In this document: positions 15,220 through 22,274 of the stretch, in pieces
Position numbering within the stretch: position 1 is the stretch's first letter
Layout: each line of letters starts with the position of its first letter
Assembly (NCBI GenBank): GCA_022562155.1
Contig: JADFPV010000016.1
Span: forward strand, 1-42,064
DNA from: Chloroflexota bacterium
GTDB taxonomy: Bacteria; Chloroflexota; Dehalococcoidia; DSTF01; RBG-16-68-14
Direction of reading: 5' to 3'
Length of the DNA: 42,064 nucleotides
Notes under the pieces: generated by a model
What the model was told of the DNA's origin: nothing
Seen by the model: only the letters and a program-made list of their open reading frames with translations
Database searches by the model: none
Translations under genes and position numbers: made by a program

Positions 15220-16295
15220 GATGGCGTCTTAGGCATCAACACCGTGTAGTCCAGGTCGAGCACGACGTTAGGGTGGTAGGCCTCGCGGTTGCGCTTCGCA
15301 TCCTTCACCTTGAGTTCTATCGGTTCCTTCCTCGGGTCGAGGTTTTTCACACCCACAAGACGCAGACGCAGCGCGCCCGCGTCCGCGCGTCCGAGGTCGA
15401 TGCGCTCTAGGACGTCGGTCCAGGCGTAGAGCGTATCGCCTGCGACGGTCGGGTTGGCGTGCGCTCCGGCGTTGAACGCCAGGATACGGATCGCATTCTC
15501 CAGGCCGTCGTAGGAGATGGCGTGCGAGATGGAGATAATGTGGCCTCCGTAGATGATGCGCGTTCCGAGTCTGGAGTCCTTCTGCAGGTGCTGGTTGAAG
15601 TGGACGCGGGCCGTATTCTGGTAGAGGCGGGTCGCCATCTGGTGTTCGGCGTTCTCCATCGTGATGCCCTGAGGGTGTTCGATGCGTTCCCCCGGTTCGT
15701 AGTCCTCCCAGAACGCGCTGCCTCCAGTGGCCACCGGATCGAAGGTGGACAGATCGAGCTGCTTCGGGACCGAGAGGTCCTCGATAGCCACCTGAGCCGG
15801 CAGCTCCGGCGCGTCGTTGGCGTCCGACTTGGTACTCGTGTCGCGTTTGTTCACCATCGCCCAGCGATAGAACTGCAGCACCACCTCGTCGCGCTGGTTG
15901 TAGCCGGTCGTGTGTACCCAGACGATGCCCACGTCGTCGCGAGATGTTTCGCGACGGCCGAGGACCTTCGTTTCCGCGTGTAGCGTATCGCCGGCGAATA
16001 CGGGTGCCAGGAAGCGGACGTCGGCGTAGCCCAGATTTGCCGGCGAGTTGAGGGAGACGTCCGGTACCGCGCGCCCGAACACGATGTGGAAGACCAGCAT
16101 GTCGTGCACCGGCGCCCGTTCGAAGCCGAGCGACCGGGCGAATTCGGTGGAGCAGTGGAGAGGCCGTCGGTCTCCGGTCAGGGCGATGTACAGCGCCACA
16201 TCCCCGTCGGTGACTGTGCGCGGGATCGCGTGGTGGAAGACCTGGCCCGTGGCGAAGTCCTCGAAGAAGTTGCCTTCGGTCGTCTTAGCTGCCAT
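15216..16295 (-). CDS. mch: MaoC-like double hotdog hydratase, probable mesaconyl-CoA hydratase
   Basis: A 359-residue protein made of two hotdog domains. The first (about residues 8-155) shows FATGQVFHHAIPRTVTDGDVALYIALTGDRRPLH and HDMLVFHIVFGRAVPDVSL; the second (about 195-350) begins WEDYEPGERIEHPQGITMENAEHQMATRLYQNTARVHFN and GTRIIYGGHIISISHAISYDG, with hydratase-type His and Asn residues. Its size and double-hotdog layout fit mesaconyl-CoA hydratase (beta-methylmalyl-CoA dehydratase), which interconverts mesaconyl-CoA and beta-methylmalyl-CoA. The direct 4-base overlap with the methylsuccinyl-CoA dehydrogenase gene supports this strongly, and a lyase that would split the product lies 9 kb away. 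A mesaconyl-C1-CoA hydratase of the 3-hydroxypropionate route is an alternative. Confidence 0.8.
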   Translation of the reverse strand: MAAKTTEGNFFEDFATGQVFHHAIPRTVTDGDVALYIALTGDRRPLHCSTEFARSLGFERAPVHDMLVFHIVFGRAVPDVSLNSPANLGYADVRFLAPVFAGDTLHAETKVLGRRETSRDDVGIVWVHTTGYNQRDEVVLQFYRWAMVNKRDTSTKSDANDAPELPAQVAIEDLSVPKQLDLSTFDPVATGGSAFWEDYEPGERIEHPQGITMENAEHQMATRLYQNTARVHFNQHLQKDSRLGTRIIYGGHIISISHAISYDGLENAIRILAFNAGAHANPTVAGDTLYAWTDVLERIDLGRADAGALRLRLVGVKNLDPRKEPIELKVKDAKRNREAYHPNVVLDLDYTVLMPKTPS

Positions 16296-16372
16296 ACCGC
16301 ATTAGCGCGACCGGAGCCGCGGGGCGAATTGTACACAACGGAGAAGCTCTGGTGGAAGTGATAGACGAAGAA

Positions 16373-16427
16373 CCGCCCGGCCCCTGAAGGAATGCGGCAG
16401 GAATGCGCTCCTCAACGGGCCGGGCGG
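16373..16427 (-). terminator. Hairpin terminator of the 57-codon minus-strand gene
   Basis: A perfect 11-base inverted repeat (CCGCCCGGCCC at 16373-16383, complement at 16417-16427) with a 33-base loop. On the minus strand it is followed by TTCTTCGTCT. It lies 25 bases after the stop of the small gene and upstream of the mch gene, insulating the two. Confidence 0.55.
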
Positions 16428-16451
16428 CTGGCGCCGGCCTAGAGCCTTACT

Positions 16452-16625
16452 CTAGGATGCCGGGGCTGTATGAAAGGAAGGGAGCGGCAGGAATCGGATG
16501 CTGGTGGCGAACAGACTGCGGCGGGGACGTTCAGCCTGTTCACGCGCCTTCTCCGATAGGCGGGACTTGCTTGCCTCCCGCTCTACCTCCCTCATCACTG
16601 CTGCTACGAGTTCTGGGCTATCCAT
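16452..16625 (-). CDS. Small charged protein of 57 residues
   Basis: ATG at 16625 (minus strand) preceded at good distance by AGGAG. The product begins MDSPELVAAVMREVEREA and continues as a highly charged helix (SKSRLSEKAREQAERPRR), then ends with a hydrophobic and basic tail (SLFATSIRFLPLPSFHTAPAS). Its stop is followed closely by a hairpin with a T-rich tail. Start signal plus terminator make this a plausible real gene, although it has no recognised family. It lies divergent to the Crp/Fnr gene, with about 105 bases between their starts, which may hold shared control sites. Confidence 0.5.
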   Translation of the reverse strand: MDSPELVAAVMREVEREASKSRLSEKAREQAERPRRSLFATSIRFLPLPSFHTAPAS

Positions 16626-16730
16626 GGTTGGGTTCTCCTATCTCTCTATCTATCGGCATGGTAGCTAGCCAGCTACAACAGCCTCTATGAGTTACTTCAC
16701 ATATGACGCCCGACGCGCAACAATGGAGCC

Positions 16731-17423
16731 ATGAACCATACGCATCAGGAGCTAATCCGCGATGTACCGCTCTTGGCCAGGCTGCCGGAGGAGGAGTTAC
16801 GGGCGCTCGCGTCCAAGGGGCACGTCCACGACTATAGGAGCGGAGCGGCCATCTTCCACGAAGGCGATCCTGGCGATGCGCTCCATATCGTGATCGAGGG
16901 CGGCGTGCGTATCGTCGTCGCGTCGCGTAAAGGAGAAGAGGCGACGGTTGCCCTGTTAGGTCCGGGCGAATGCGTCGGAGACCTCGCCTTGCTCGATGGC
17001 AAGCCAAGATCGGCGAGCGCGATTGCGTCCGGTCGGACGAAGACGCTCGTCGTTCGGCGAGACGACTTTACGCAATGGCTCGCCGAGCGGCCCAAGGCTA
17101 TGTTCGCGCTGCTCGAGACGCTGAGCCTGCGTGTGCGTCGCACAGATGAAGCGTTGGCCGACTTCGCGTTTTTGGACCTGAACCAGCGGCTCGCCAAACG
17201 GCTGCTTGACCTCGCGATCGTGCAGCAGGACGGCCGTGACCTATCCGGCGCCCAGATTAGGATCACGCAGGCCGAGCTGGCTTCCATGCTCGGTGTCAGT
17301 CGCGAGAGCGTCAACAAGCAGCTCAACCAGTTCGCCCGCGATGGCTGGATCGCTCTTAAGAGAGGCCTCATCACGCTGAAGCGGCCGGATTCCTTGCGAA
17401 CGTTCGAACTAGATGTAGCTTGA
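16731..17423 (+). CDS. Crp/Fnr family transcription regulator
   Basis: A 230-residue DNA-binding regulator. The N-terminal cyclic-nucleotide-binding-like barrel begins at VPLLARLPEEELRALA and contains GDALHIVIEGGVRIV and ECVGDLALLDGKPRSASAIA, close to the phosphate-binding cassette of Crp proteins, with Asp in place of the usual Glu but with the Arg-Ser-Ala kept. There is no cysteine cluster for an Fnr-type iron-sulfur centre. The C-terminal winged helix reads ITQAELASMLGVSRESVNKQLNQFARDG (about residues 178-205), the standard recognition helix region. cAMP or another nucleotide could be the ligand. A GAF-domain gene follows 30 bases downstream. It may regulate the divergent 57-codon gene. 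Confidence 0.9.
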   Translation: MNHTHQELIRDVPLLARLPEEELRALASKGHVHDYRSGAAIFHEGDPGDALHIVIEGGVRIVVASRKGEEATVALLGPGECVGDLALLDGKPRSASAIASGRTKTLVVRRDDFTQWLAERPKAMFALLETLSLRVRRTDEALADFAFLDLNQRLAKRLLDLAIVQQDGRDLSGAQIRITQAELASMLGVSRESVNKQLNQFARDGWIALKRGLITLKRPDSLRTFELDVA

Positions 17424-17453
17424 GCGGCCGAGCGTGGCTATGCTGGGCGTGCG

Positions 17454-17972
17454 ATGCTCCAGTCAGTTCTCCACTGGCGCGATCCTGAAGCCCGGGCCCT
17501 GCGCGGGCTCGCCCGCGCGAACGTTCCGGCCAGGACAAAGCGTCCGCTGGACGCTCTCCAGCAGCTGGCCGGCCTGGCGAAGGAGCTGACCAGCGCGACG
17601 TACGGCGCCGTCGTCGTGATCGACGAGCGCGACAACGTCGAGGGCTTCGTCGTGAGCGGCCTGTCGAGAGACCAAGAGCGGAGGCTCAAGTCGGCCCCGC
17701 TGGGTCACGGCTCGTTGGCGTCGATGCGCCAGGACGGCCTCGCCGTTCGCATCGATGACCTCGCCGGCCACCAGAAGGCGTTCGGTTTCCCGCCCAGACA
17801 TCCGGAGATGAAGACGCTGCTCGGCGTGCCGCTGGACGTGGACGGCGACCTGCGAGGAGCGCTTTATGTGACCGACCGGGACGGCGGAAATCCGTTCCGT
17901 GAGGCCGACGAGGTAGTGCTTCAGGTCCTGGCCCGGCATGCCGGGCGCGTCATCGGCGGCTCCTGGTATTGA
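17454..17972 (+). CDS. GAF-domain sensor protein
   Basis: A 172-residue protein made of one GAF domain (about residues 30-168): LQQLAGLAKELTSATYGAVVVIDERDNVEGFVVSGL, then HGSLASMRQDGLAVRIDDLAGH, MKTLLGVPLDVDGDLRGALYVTDRDGGNPF and EADEVVLQVLARHAGRVI. GAF domains bind small ligands or sense redox changes. There is no attached kinase, cyclase or DNA-binding part, so it probably works through a partner. It is 30 bases downstream of the Crp/Fnr gene and likely cotranscribed. The ligand is unknown. Confidence 0.85.
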   Translation: MLQSVLHWRDPEARALRGLARANVPARTKRPLDALQQLAGLAKELTSATYGAVVVIDERDNVEGFVVSGLSRDQERRLKSAPLGHGSLASMRQDGLAVRIDDLAGHQKAFGFPPRHPEMKTLLGVPLDVDGDLRGALYVTDRDGGNPFREADEVVLQVLARHAGRVIGGSWY

Positions 17973-18167
17973 GGCTGGCTCGTAGGTGGTGGGCCAAGTA
18001 TCATGGCGGGGAAGAATCCCGGCTTGTTGTCGAGGAGATGCCTCTCGAACTCGCCGCCTTCTCAGGGGCGCTTGCTGGCCTTAGTTAGCTGCCAAACTCG
18101 CATGATGATTCGGAGAAATAAGCGCCAAACTAAGCGCCATAGTGTGGCAAACTAAGCGCTGTAGGGG

Positions 18168-18197
18168 TTGACACATAGGTGAGACTGTGCGCAAAAT
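18168..18197 (+). promoter_or_regulatory. Promoter-like element A upstream of the first beta-helix dockerin gene
   Basis: TTGACA (18168-18173), exactly 18 bases, then CAAAAT (18192-18197). The same arrangement recurs at 18375 and, before the second dockerin gene, at 22159. It lies in a 599-base gap (17973-18571) that otherwise holds two short direct repeats of CAAACTAAGCGC (about 18125-18160), a long dyad and element B. Confidence 0.5.
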
Positions 18198-18206
18198 GGC
18201 TAAATT

Positions 18207-18274
18207 GATACGACAGGTAGACGATAGAGCGGCGTCGGCGGCCTTGTATTCTATCGCGCGGTAACTGTCGTATC
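18207..18274. repeat. Long inverted repeat between promoter-like elements A and B
   Basis: GATACGACAG (18207-18216) pairs perfectly with CTGTCGTATC (18265-18274), and an inner pair CGATAG / CTATCG (18222-18227 and 18251-18256) continues the stem. It would form a structured leader in a transcript from element A, or act as a dyad for a regulator of element B. Confidence 0.5.
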
Positions 18275-18374
18275 GTAGGGAGGGAGGCGTTAAGGATTGA
18301 CGCAATCTGAAGTGGCTCGCTGCGGCGCGGCGCAATCTGCATTTGGACCATCGGCACCCGTGCTGCGGCAACGC

Positions 18375-18404
18375 TTGACACTAACCTTCGTCCATGTGCA
18401 AAAT
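18375..18404 (+). promoter_or_regulatory. Promoter-like element B upstream of the first beta-helix dockerin gene
   Basis: TTGACA (18375-18380), 18 bases, CAAAAT (18399-18404). Bases beyond the boxes also agree with the copy at 22159 (TTGACACTAA start, and a TATG or ATG-like stretch before the -10 box). It lies about 165 bases before the GTG start of the gene. Confidence 0.55.
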
Positions 18405-18571
18405 GTCCCGATGGTTCCACAGGAAGGTCTGTTGGAGCAGGTAGACCAGCGAGGGCCGCTAGGCCCCTTCCTTTATGCTCCAATTGGCGTGGTAGAAACT
18501 CAGGAACGGTCGAGGAAGCGGTCCCAGAGGGGGACGCGGCTCTCGCGGATCATTTCCAGAGGAGGAAAGTA

Positions 18572-21121
18572 GTGCAAACGACAGGAAGTCGAACAGTAAT
18601 TGGAATGCGCCCGATGGCCGTGCGCTTATTGCTCGTGGCCATCATGGCGGCATTCACGTTCGGGGCGCTGGCCCTGTACGTGAACAGCACGGAGGCCGGC
18701 ACGCTGGTCAAGTTCACCGTCAACAGCAGTATTGACGGCATAGCCGGCGTGGGTAGAGATGCTAACCCTGGCGACGGCGTCTGCGACACGGTGGCCGGAC
18801 CGCCCGTCGTCTGCACTCTGCGGGCGGCCATTGAGGAGTCGAACGCCCTCGTTGGCGCCAACATCATCAACTTCACCGCCACCAACGTTAACATTGTGAA
18901 CGCGGCCGGCGACTTGCCCCCCATCGTAGAGCGGCTGACCATTGACGCCTCGGCCAACCCCGACGGCTTCACCATCAACGCTGCGCTTGCCGTCGCAGAC
19001 GGGCTGACTCTGGGCGTCGGCAGCAGCGGCAGCGTCATCCGCGGCCTCAGCATCACTGGCGCTCCGAACGATGCCCTGGTCATCCTCGGCGGGGCCAGCC
19101 ACACCATCGGCGGTGACCCGGCCGAAGGCGCCGCTCCCAACGGCCAGGGTAACACCTTCAGCGGCAGCGTCGGCGGCGACGGCATCGATGTCCGCGGTGG
19201 CAGCCAGGGCGGCCACTTCATCATCGGTAACCGCATCGGCACGGCGTCGGACGGCCAGACCGCTGGCGCCGCCAACCGCAACGCCGGTCACGGCATCCAC
19301 GTCAGCGGCGGCACCGGCGCCGACATCACCATCGGGATGGACGGATCGCCTAACCTGGTTTCCAACAACGCCCTCGACGGCATCTTTCTCGCCGTCGGGA
19401 CGCCCGATGTGACGGTCCAGTACAACTGGGTCGGCCTGGACGCCAACGGCAACGCCTCGGACCCCTTCGCTAACGTGGGCGTCGGCATCCACACCGATAT
19501 CGACGACACCACCATCATGAACAACACCGTCGCCGGCGGCGGCGTCGTGCCAGCCGTTAGCAACTCTGTCGGCCCGGGCATCTCGATCCACTCCGACGAC
19601 AACCTGGTCCTGGGCAACTGCGTCGGCTTCGACAGCGATTGCGCCGGCACCGCCGGCGGGTTCAACGGCATAGGGATAGACTGTTTCGGCCTTGCCGCCC
19701 CCGGCACCGCCGACCGCAACATCATCGGCGACGGTACAGAAGAAGGCCGTAACGTGGTCGGCAACACCAATGCTCAAGGCATTAGTCTATTAGATTGCGA
19801 CAACTCCGACGTCAACGGAAACTACGTGGGCTTCGGCATGGACGGCGAAGAGGGCGCCTTCATCAACAACAACTGCATTGACCTCATTGGCACAGCACCC
19901 TTGACAGGGAGTGAATCAAACCAGGTCCGCAACAATGTCATTGGCAACTGCAACCTCGTCGGCATTCTTGTCGCCCGAGGAGACAGTAACGTCATCGGTG
20001 GACCGAAAGCCGATGTCGGCGAAGACCATGAGGGCAACACTATCGGTCTTGGTACGGACCCCGCTACCTCTGATGACATCAACGGGTTCTGCGTCGAGAT
20101 CGGGGCCGCGGGCGTGGCTGCGGGCTCGAACACGGTCCGTAACAACGTCATGGCCAACTGCGGTGCGACCGCGCCAGACGCCTCCGTCCAGATCACCAAT
20201 GGCGCCGGCAACATCATCCAGGGCAACGACATCACCTCGCCCGTGGGTGAGGATGCCATCGACATCGAGCCAGTGGCAGCAGGCGCAAACTCTGGCAACC
20301 TGATAGCCAGTCGCATCTTCCGGATGGTCAACCAGGGCACCGGCGACCTGCCCATCGACCTGGATGACAACGGCGTCACCCTGAACGACGCCGGTGACGG
20401 CGACCCGGACGCGCTGAACGACCCGACGTGCTTACTAGCGACACCACTGGGCGCCAACCTGTGCCACAACTACCCGGTCTTCCCGGCCAGCTCGCCCACG
20501 GACGGCTGCGCCCGCGGCAGCGCCGGACCGTTTGACCAGGTGAGGATCTACACCAAGTCCACGGACGGCAACGTCACCACCTACGAGTATGCGGGCACGG
20601 GCGTCACCAACCTAGCGGGCGACTTCACGATCTGCATCGGCAACACGGCCAAGGTGACGGTAGTGGGAACCTCTACGACGACCGCGTCCTCCACTACTGA
20701 TATTCTCGCCATCAACAGCACCTCCGAGTTCTCTGTTACTGAGCAGGCGGTGCAAGCCGGCGGGCCGCCGCCGACGGAAACGCCGACGATAACCGAGACG
20801 CCGACAATAACGCCAACGCCGGAGGATACGGCCGTCCCGACGGACACGCCAGTGCCCACCGCGACGGATATGCCGACGGACACGCCTGTGCCAACCGTGG
20901 CGCAACTCTGTGGCGACGTGAACATGGATGGCGACGTGGACAGCGTGGACGCGTCTCTTATCCTCCAGTTCAAGGTGGAGCTGATCTCCACGCTGGCTAA
21001 TATGGCCAACGCGGACGTCAACGACGACGGCGAAATCAGCAGCGTTGACGCAGCGCTGATTCTACAGGCCACGGCCGGACTCTTCCCCGTGGACGACCTG
21101 ACCTGCCCGCCGAAGAGCTAA
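18572..21121 (+). CDS. Secreted CSLREA/right-handed beta-helix protein with C-terminal dockerin
   Basis: An 849-residue exported protein. The GTG start follows GAGGAGGA and gives MQTTGSR, then a signal or anchor helix (about residues 13-36, VRLLLVAIMAAFTFGALAL). Next comes a CSLREA-type segment (GDGVCDTV...CTLRAAIEESNA, about 65-90), then a long parallel beta-helix (about 95-620) full of Asn- and Gly-rich turns such as NVVSNN, NVVGNTNAQGI and SNQVRNNVIGNC. A Thr/Pro linker (about 735-778) leads to a type I-like dockerin (about 779-838) with two calcium loops, GDVNMDGDVDSVDASLIL and ADVNDDGEISSVDAALIL. The dockerin should bind the cohesin proteins encoded next door. No catalytic residues are obvious; polysaccharide binding or cleavage is possible. 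Confidence 0.88.
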   Translation: MQTTGSRTVIGMRPMAVRLLLVAIMAAFTFGALALYVNSTEAGTLVKFTVNSSIDGIAGVGRDANPGDGVCDTVAGPPVVCTLRAAIEESNALVGANIINFTATNVNIVNAAGDLPPIVERLTIDASANPDGFTINAALAVADGLTLGVGSSGSVIRGLSITGAPNDALVILGGASHTIGGDPAEGAAPNGQGNTFSGSVGGDGIDVRGGSQGGHFIIGNRIGTASDGQTAGAANRNAGHGIHVSGGTGADITIGMDGSPNLVSNNALDGIFLAVGTPDVTVQYNWVGLDANGNASDPFANVGVGIHTDIDDTTIMNNTVAGGGVVPAVSNSVGPGISIHSDDNLVLGNCVGFDSDCAGTAGGFNGIGIDCFGLAAPGTADRNIIGDGTEEGRNVVGNTNAQGISLLDCDNSDVNGNYVGFGMDGEEGAFINNNCIDLIGTAPLTGSESNQVRNNVIGNCNLVGILVARGDSNVIGGPKADVGEDHEGNTIGLGTDPATSDDINGFCVEIGAAGVAAGSNTVRNNVMANCGATAPDASVQITNGAGNIIQGNDITSPVGEDAIDIEPVAAGANSGNLIASRIFRMVNQGTGDLPIDLDDNGVTLNDAGDGDPDALNDPTCLLATPLGANLCHNYPVFPASSPTDGCARGSAGPFDQVRIYTKSTDGNVTTYEYAGTGVTNLAGDFTICIGNTAKVTVVGTSTTTASSTTDILAINSTSEFSVTEQAVQAGGPPPTETPTITETPTITPTPEDTAVPTDTPVPTATDMPTDTPVPTVAQLCGDVNMDGDVDSVDASLILQFKVELISTLANMANADVNDDGEISSVDAALILQATAGLFPVDDLTCPPKS

Positions 21122-21135
21122 CGAACGCAAGTAAA

Positions 21136-21167
21136 CCGAGGGGCTGACGGAAACGTCAGCCCCTCGG
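21136..21167 (+). terminator. Terminator-like hairpin after the first dockerin gene
   Basis: A perfect 14-base stem (CCGAGGGGCTGACG and its complement) with a GAAA tetraloop, 15 bases after the stop. There is no T-run after it, so termination may be partial and allow some readthrough into the cohesin gene 100 bases further on. Confidence 0.65.
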
Positions 21168-21269
21168 ACTAACTAGGCCCGTCGAGGACGGGCCGCTCGC
21201 CAGAAGCGGGTTGACTGCGCGGAGCGCAACCAGAGCAAGCAACGCATGCAGAAGGAAAGGTTGGCACGG

Positions 21270-21887
21270 ATGAACCGAATCTTAGGTCTCAGGTTGGGCC
21301 TGGTGGGCGTGGCAGCAATCGCCACGATCGTGCTCGGTGGCTTGCTCGTTGGCGGAACGGTTTTCGCGGCCGCCCACGGCATCAATATCTCCTCCGGCGG
21401 AGCCTCACCGGGTGACTCGGACGAAGTGACGCTGACCGCCACGGACATCGGCAGCCCGGGCCTCGGCGCCTGGTCGATTGACATCACCTACGACGACAGC
21501 GTCATTACCGCCGTAGGCTGCACGGCCGACGAGGGTGGCGTCTGCAACCCGAACTTCGGCGACGATACCGTCCGCATCTCGGGCGCGACCGCGGGCGGCC
21601 TGGAGGGCGACTCCACGCTCGGCACGATCGAGTTCGAGTGCAATGACGATGGGGGTTCAAGCGACCTGACGGTCGACCCGGTTACGTTTGCCGACGCGAC
21701 AGTCGGCGGCCCAGTCGAGATCGACGTCACCATCTCAGACGGCACGTTTACCTGCGTGAGCGGTGGCCCGGCCACGGGCACCGGCTTCACCACGGACGGC
21801 AGCACCAACGGCTGGCTGCTGGCAGTGCTCGCCTACCTTGGCGTGGCCGCCCTGGCCGTGGGTGCGCTCAGGTGGCGCACGCGGTAA
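21270..21887 (+). CDS. Secreted cohesin-domain protein 1 with a sortase-like tail
   Basis: A 205-residue exported protein. A signal peptide (about 1-33, ending VFAAA) leads to a single cohesin domain (about 37-160): DEVTLTATDIGSPGLGAWSIDITYDDSVITAVGC, GGVCNPNFGDDTVRISGATAGG, STLGTIEFEC, GTFTC. The C-terminus has PATGTG (about 167), a hydrophobic helix and an Arg-rich end (RWRTR), which looks like a variant LPXTG wall-anchor signal or a plain membrane anchor. The ATG at 21270 is chosen because the third cohesin gene has the same start context; an ATG at 21246 is also open. Four cysteines are shared by all three cohesins here. It should bind the dockerin proteins on the cell surface. Confidence 0.85.
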   Translation: MNRILGLRLGLVGVAAIATIVLGGLLVGGTVFAAAHGINISSGGASPGDSDEVTLTATDIGSPGLGAWSIDITYDDSVITAVGCTADEGGVCNPNFGDDTVRISGATAGGLEGDSTLGTIEFECNDDGGSSDLTVDPVTFADATVGGPVEIDVTISDGTFTCVSGGPATGTGFTTDGSTNGWLLAVLAYLGVAALAVGALRWRTR

Positions 21888-21916
21888 GCATCGTTCATAG
21901 CTAACGGAACTATCGG

Positions 21917-21943
21917 GAGTCCCCCGCCACAGGCGGGGGACTC
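21917..21943 (+). terminator. Hairpin terminator after cohesin gene 1
   Basis: GAGTCCCCCGCC (21917-21928), a 3-base loop ACA, and GGCGGGGGACTC. It lies 30 bases after the stop. The remaining gap up to 22274 holds two near-repeats of CAACTRGCGCTCA (about 22003 and 22038) and promoter-like element C. Confidence 0.7.
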
Positions 21944-22158
21944 TCGCATTGTCCCCAGCCGGGGCCTTTATCGAAGCGCTGCGGCAGGGGCGGCGCGCCA
22001 GGGCAACTAGCGCTCATCAGCATCGTCCTGACGCCAACTGGCGCTCAGATGCGCCCGCAAGCTCAGAAACATTAGGGTAAACCCTTACCAGAATCGCTTG
22101 ACTGTAACGTCCAGCGACCGCAAACTGTCTAGGTGATACAGCATTTAGGCCGTTGAGG

Positions 22159-22188
22159 TTGACACTAAGATGCCTCTATGGCCAGAAT
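22159..22188 (+). promoter_or_regulatory. Promoter-like element C upstream of the second dockerin gene
   Basis: TTGACA (22159-22164), 18 bases, CAGAAT (22183-22188), 86 bases before the start codon. It has the same spacing as elements A and B and shares TTGACACTAA with B. The three copies suggest common control of the two dockerin genes. Confidence 0.55.
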
Positions 22189-22274
22189 GGCGCAATGTGT
22201 TGCGCACCCAAGCGAGGGTTAGCCTTGGCGCTGGGCGTGCACTCTCGTCAGAACAAGACTCACGGAGGAGGAAC

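Noticed and set aside
16403-16690. A 95-codon plus-strand frame before the Crp/Fnr gene
   Set aside because: No start signal, Gly/Arg/Ser-rich composition, and it lies opposite a better supported small gene with its terminator.
18626-19777. A 383-codon minus-strand frame opposite the first dockerin protein
   Set aside because: Low-complexity Val/Ala/Asp-rich translation caused by the repeated plus-strand gene; no start signal.
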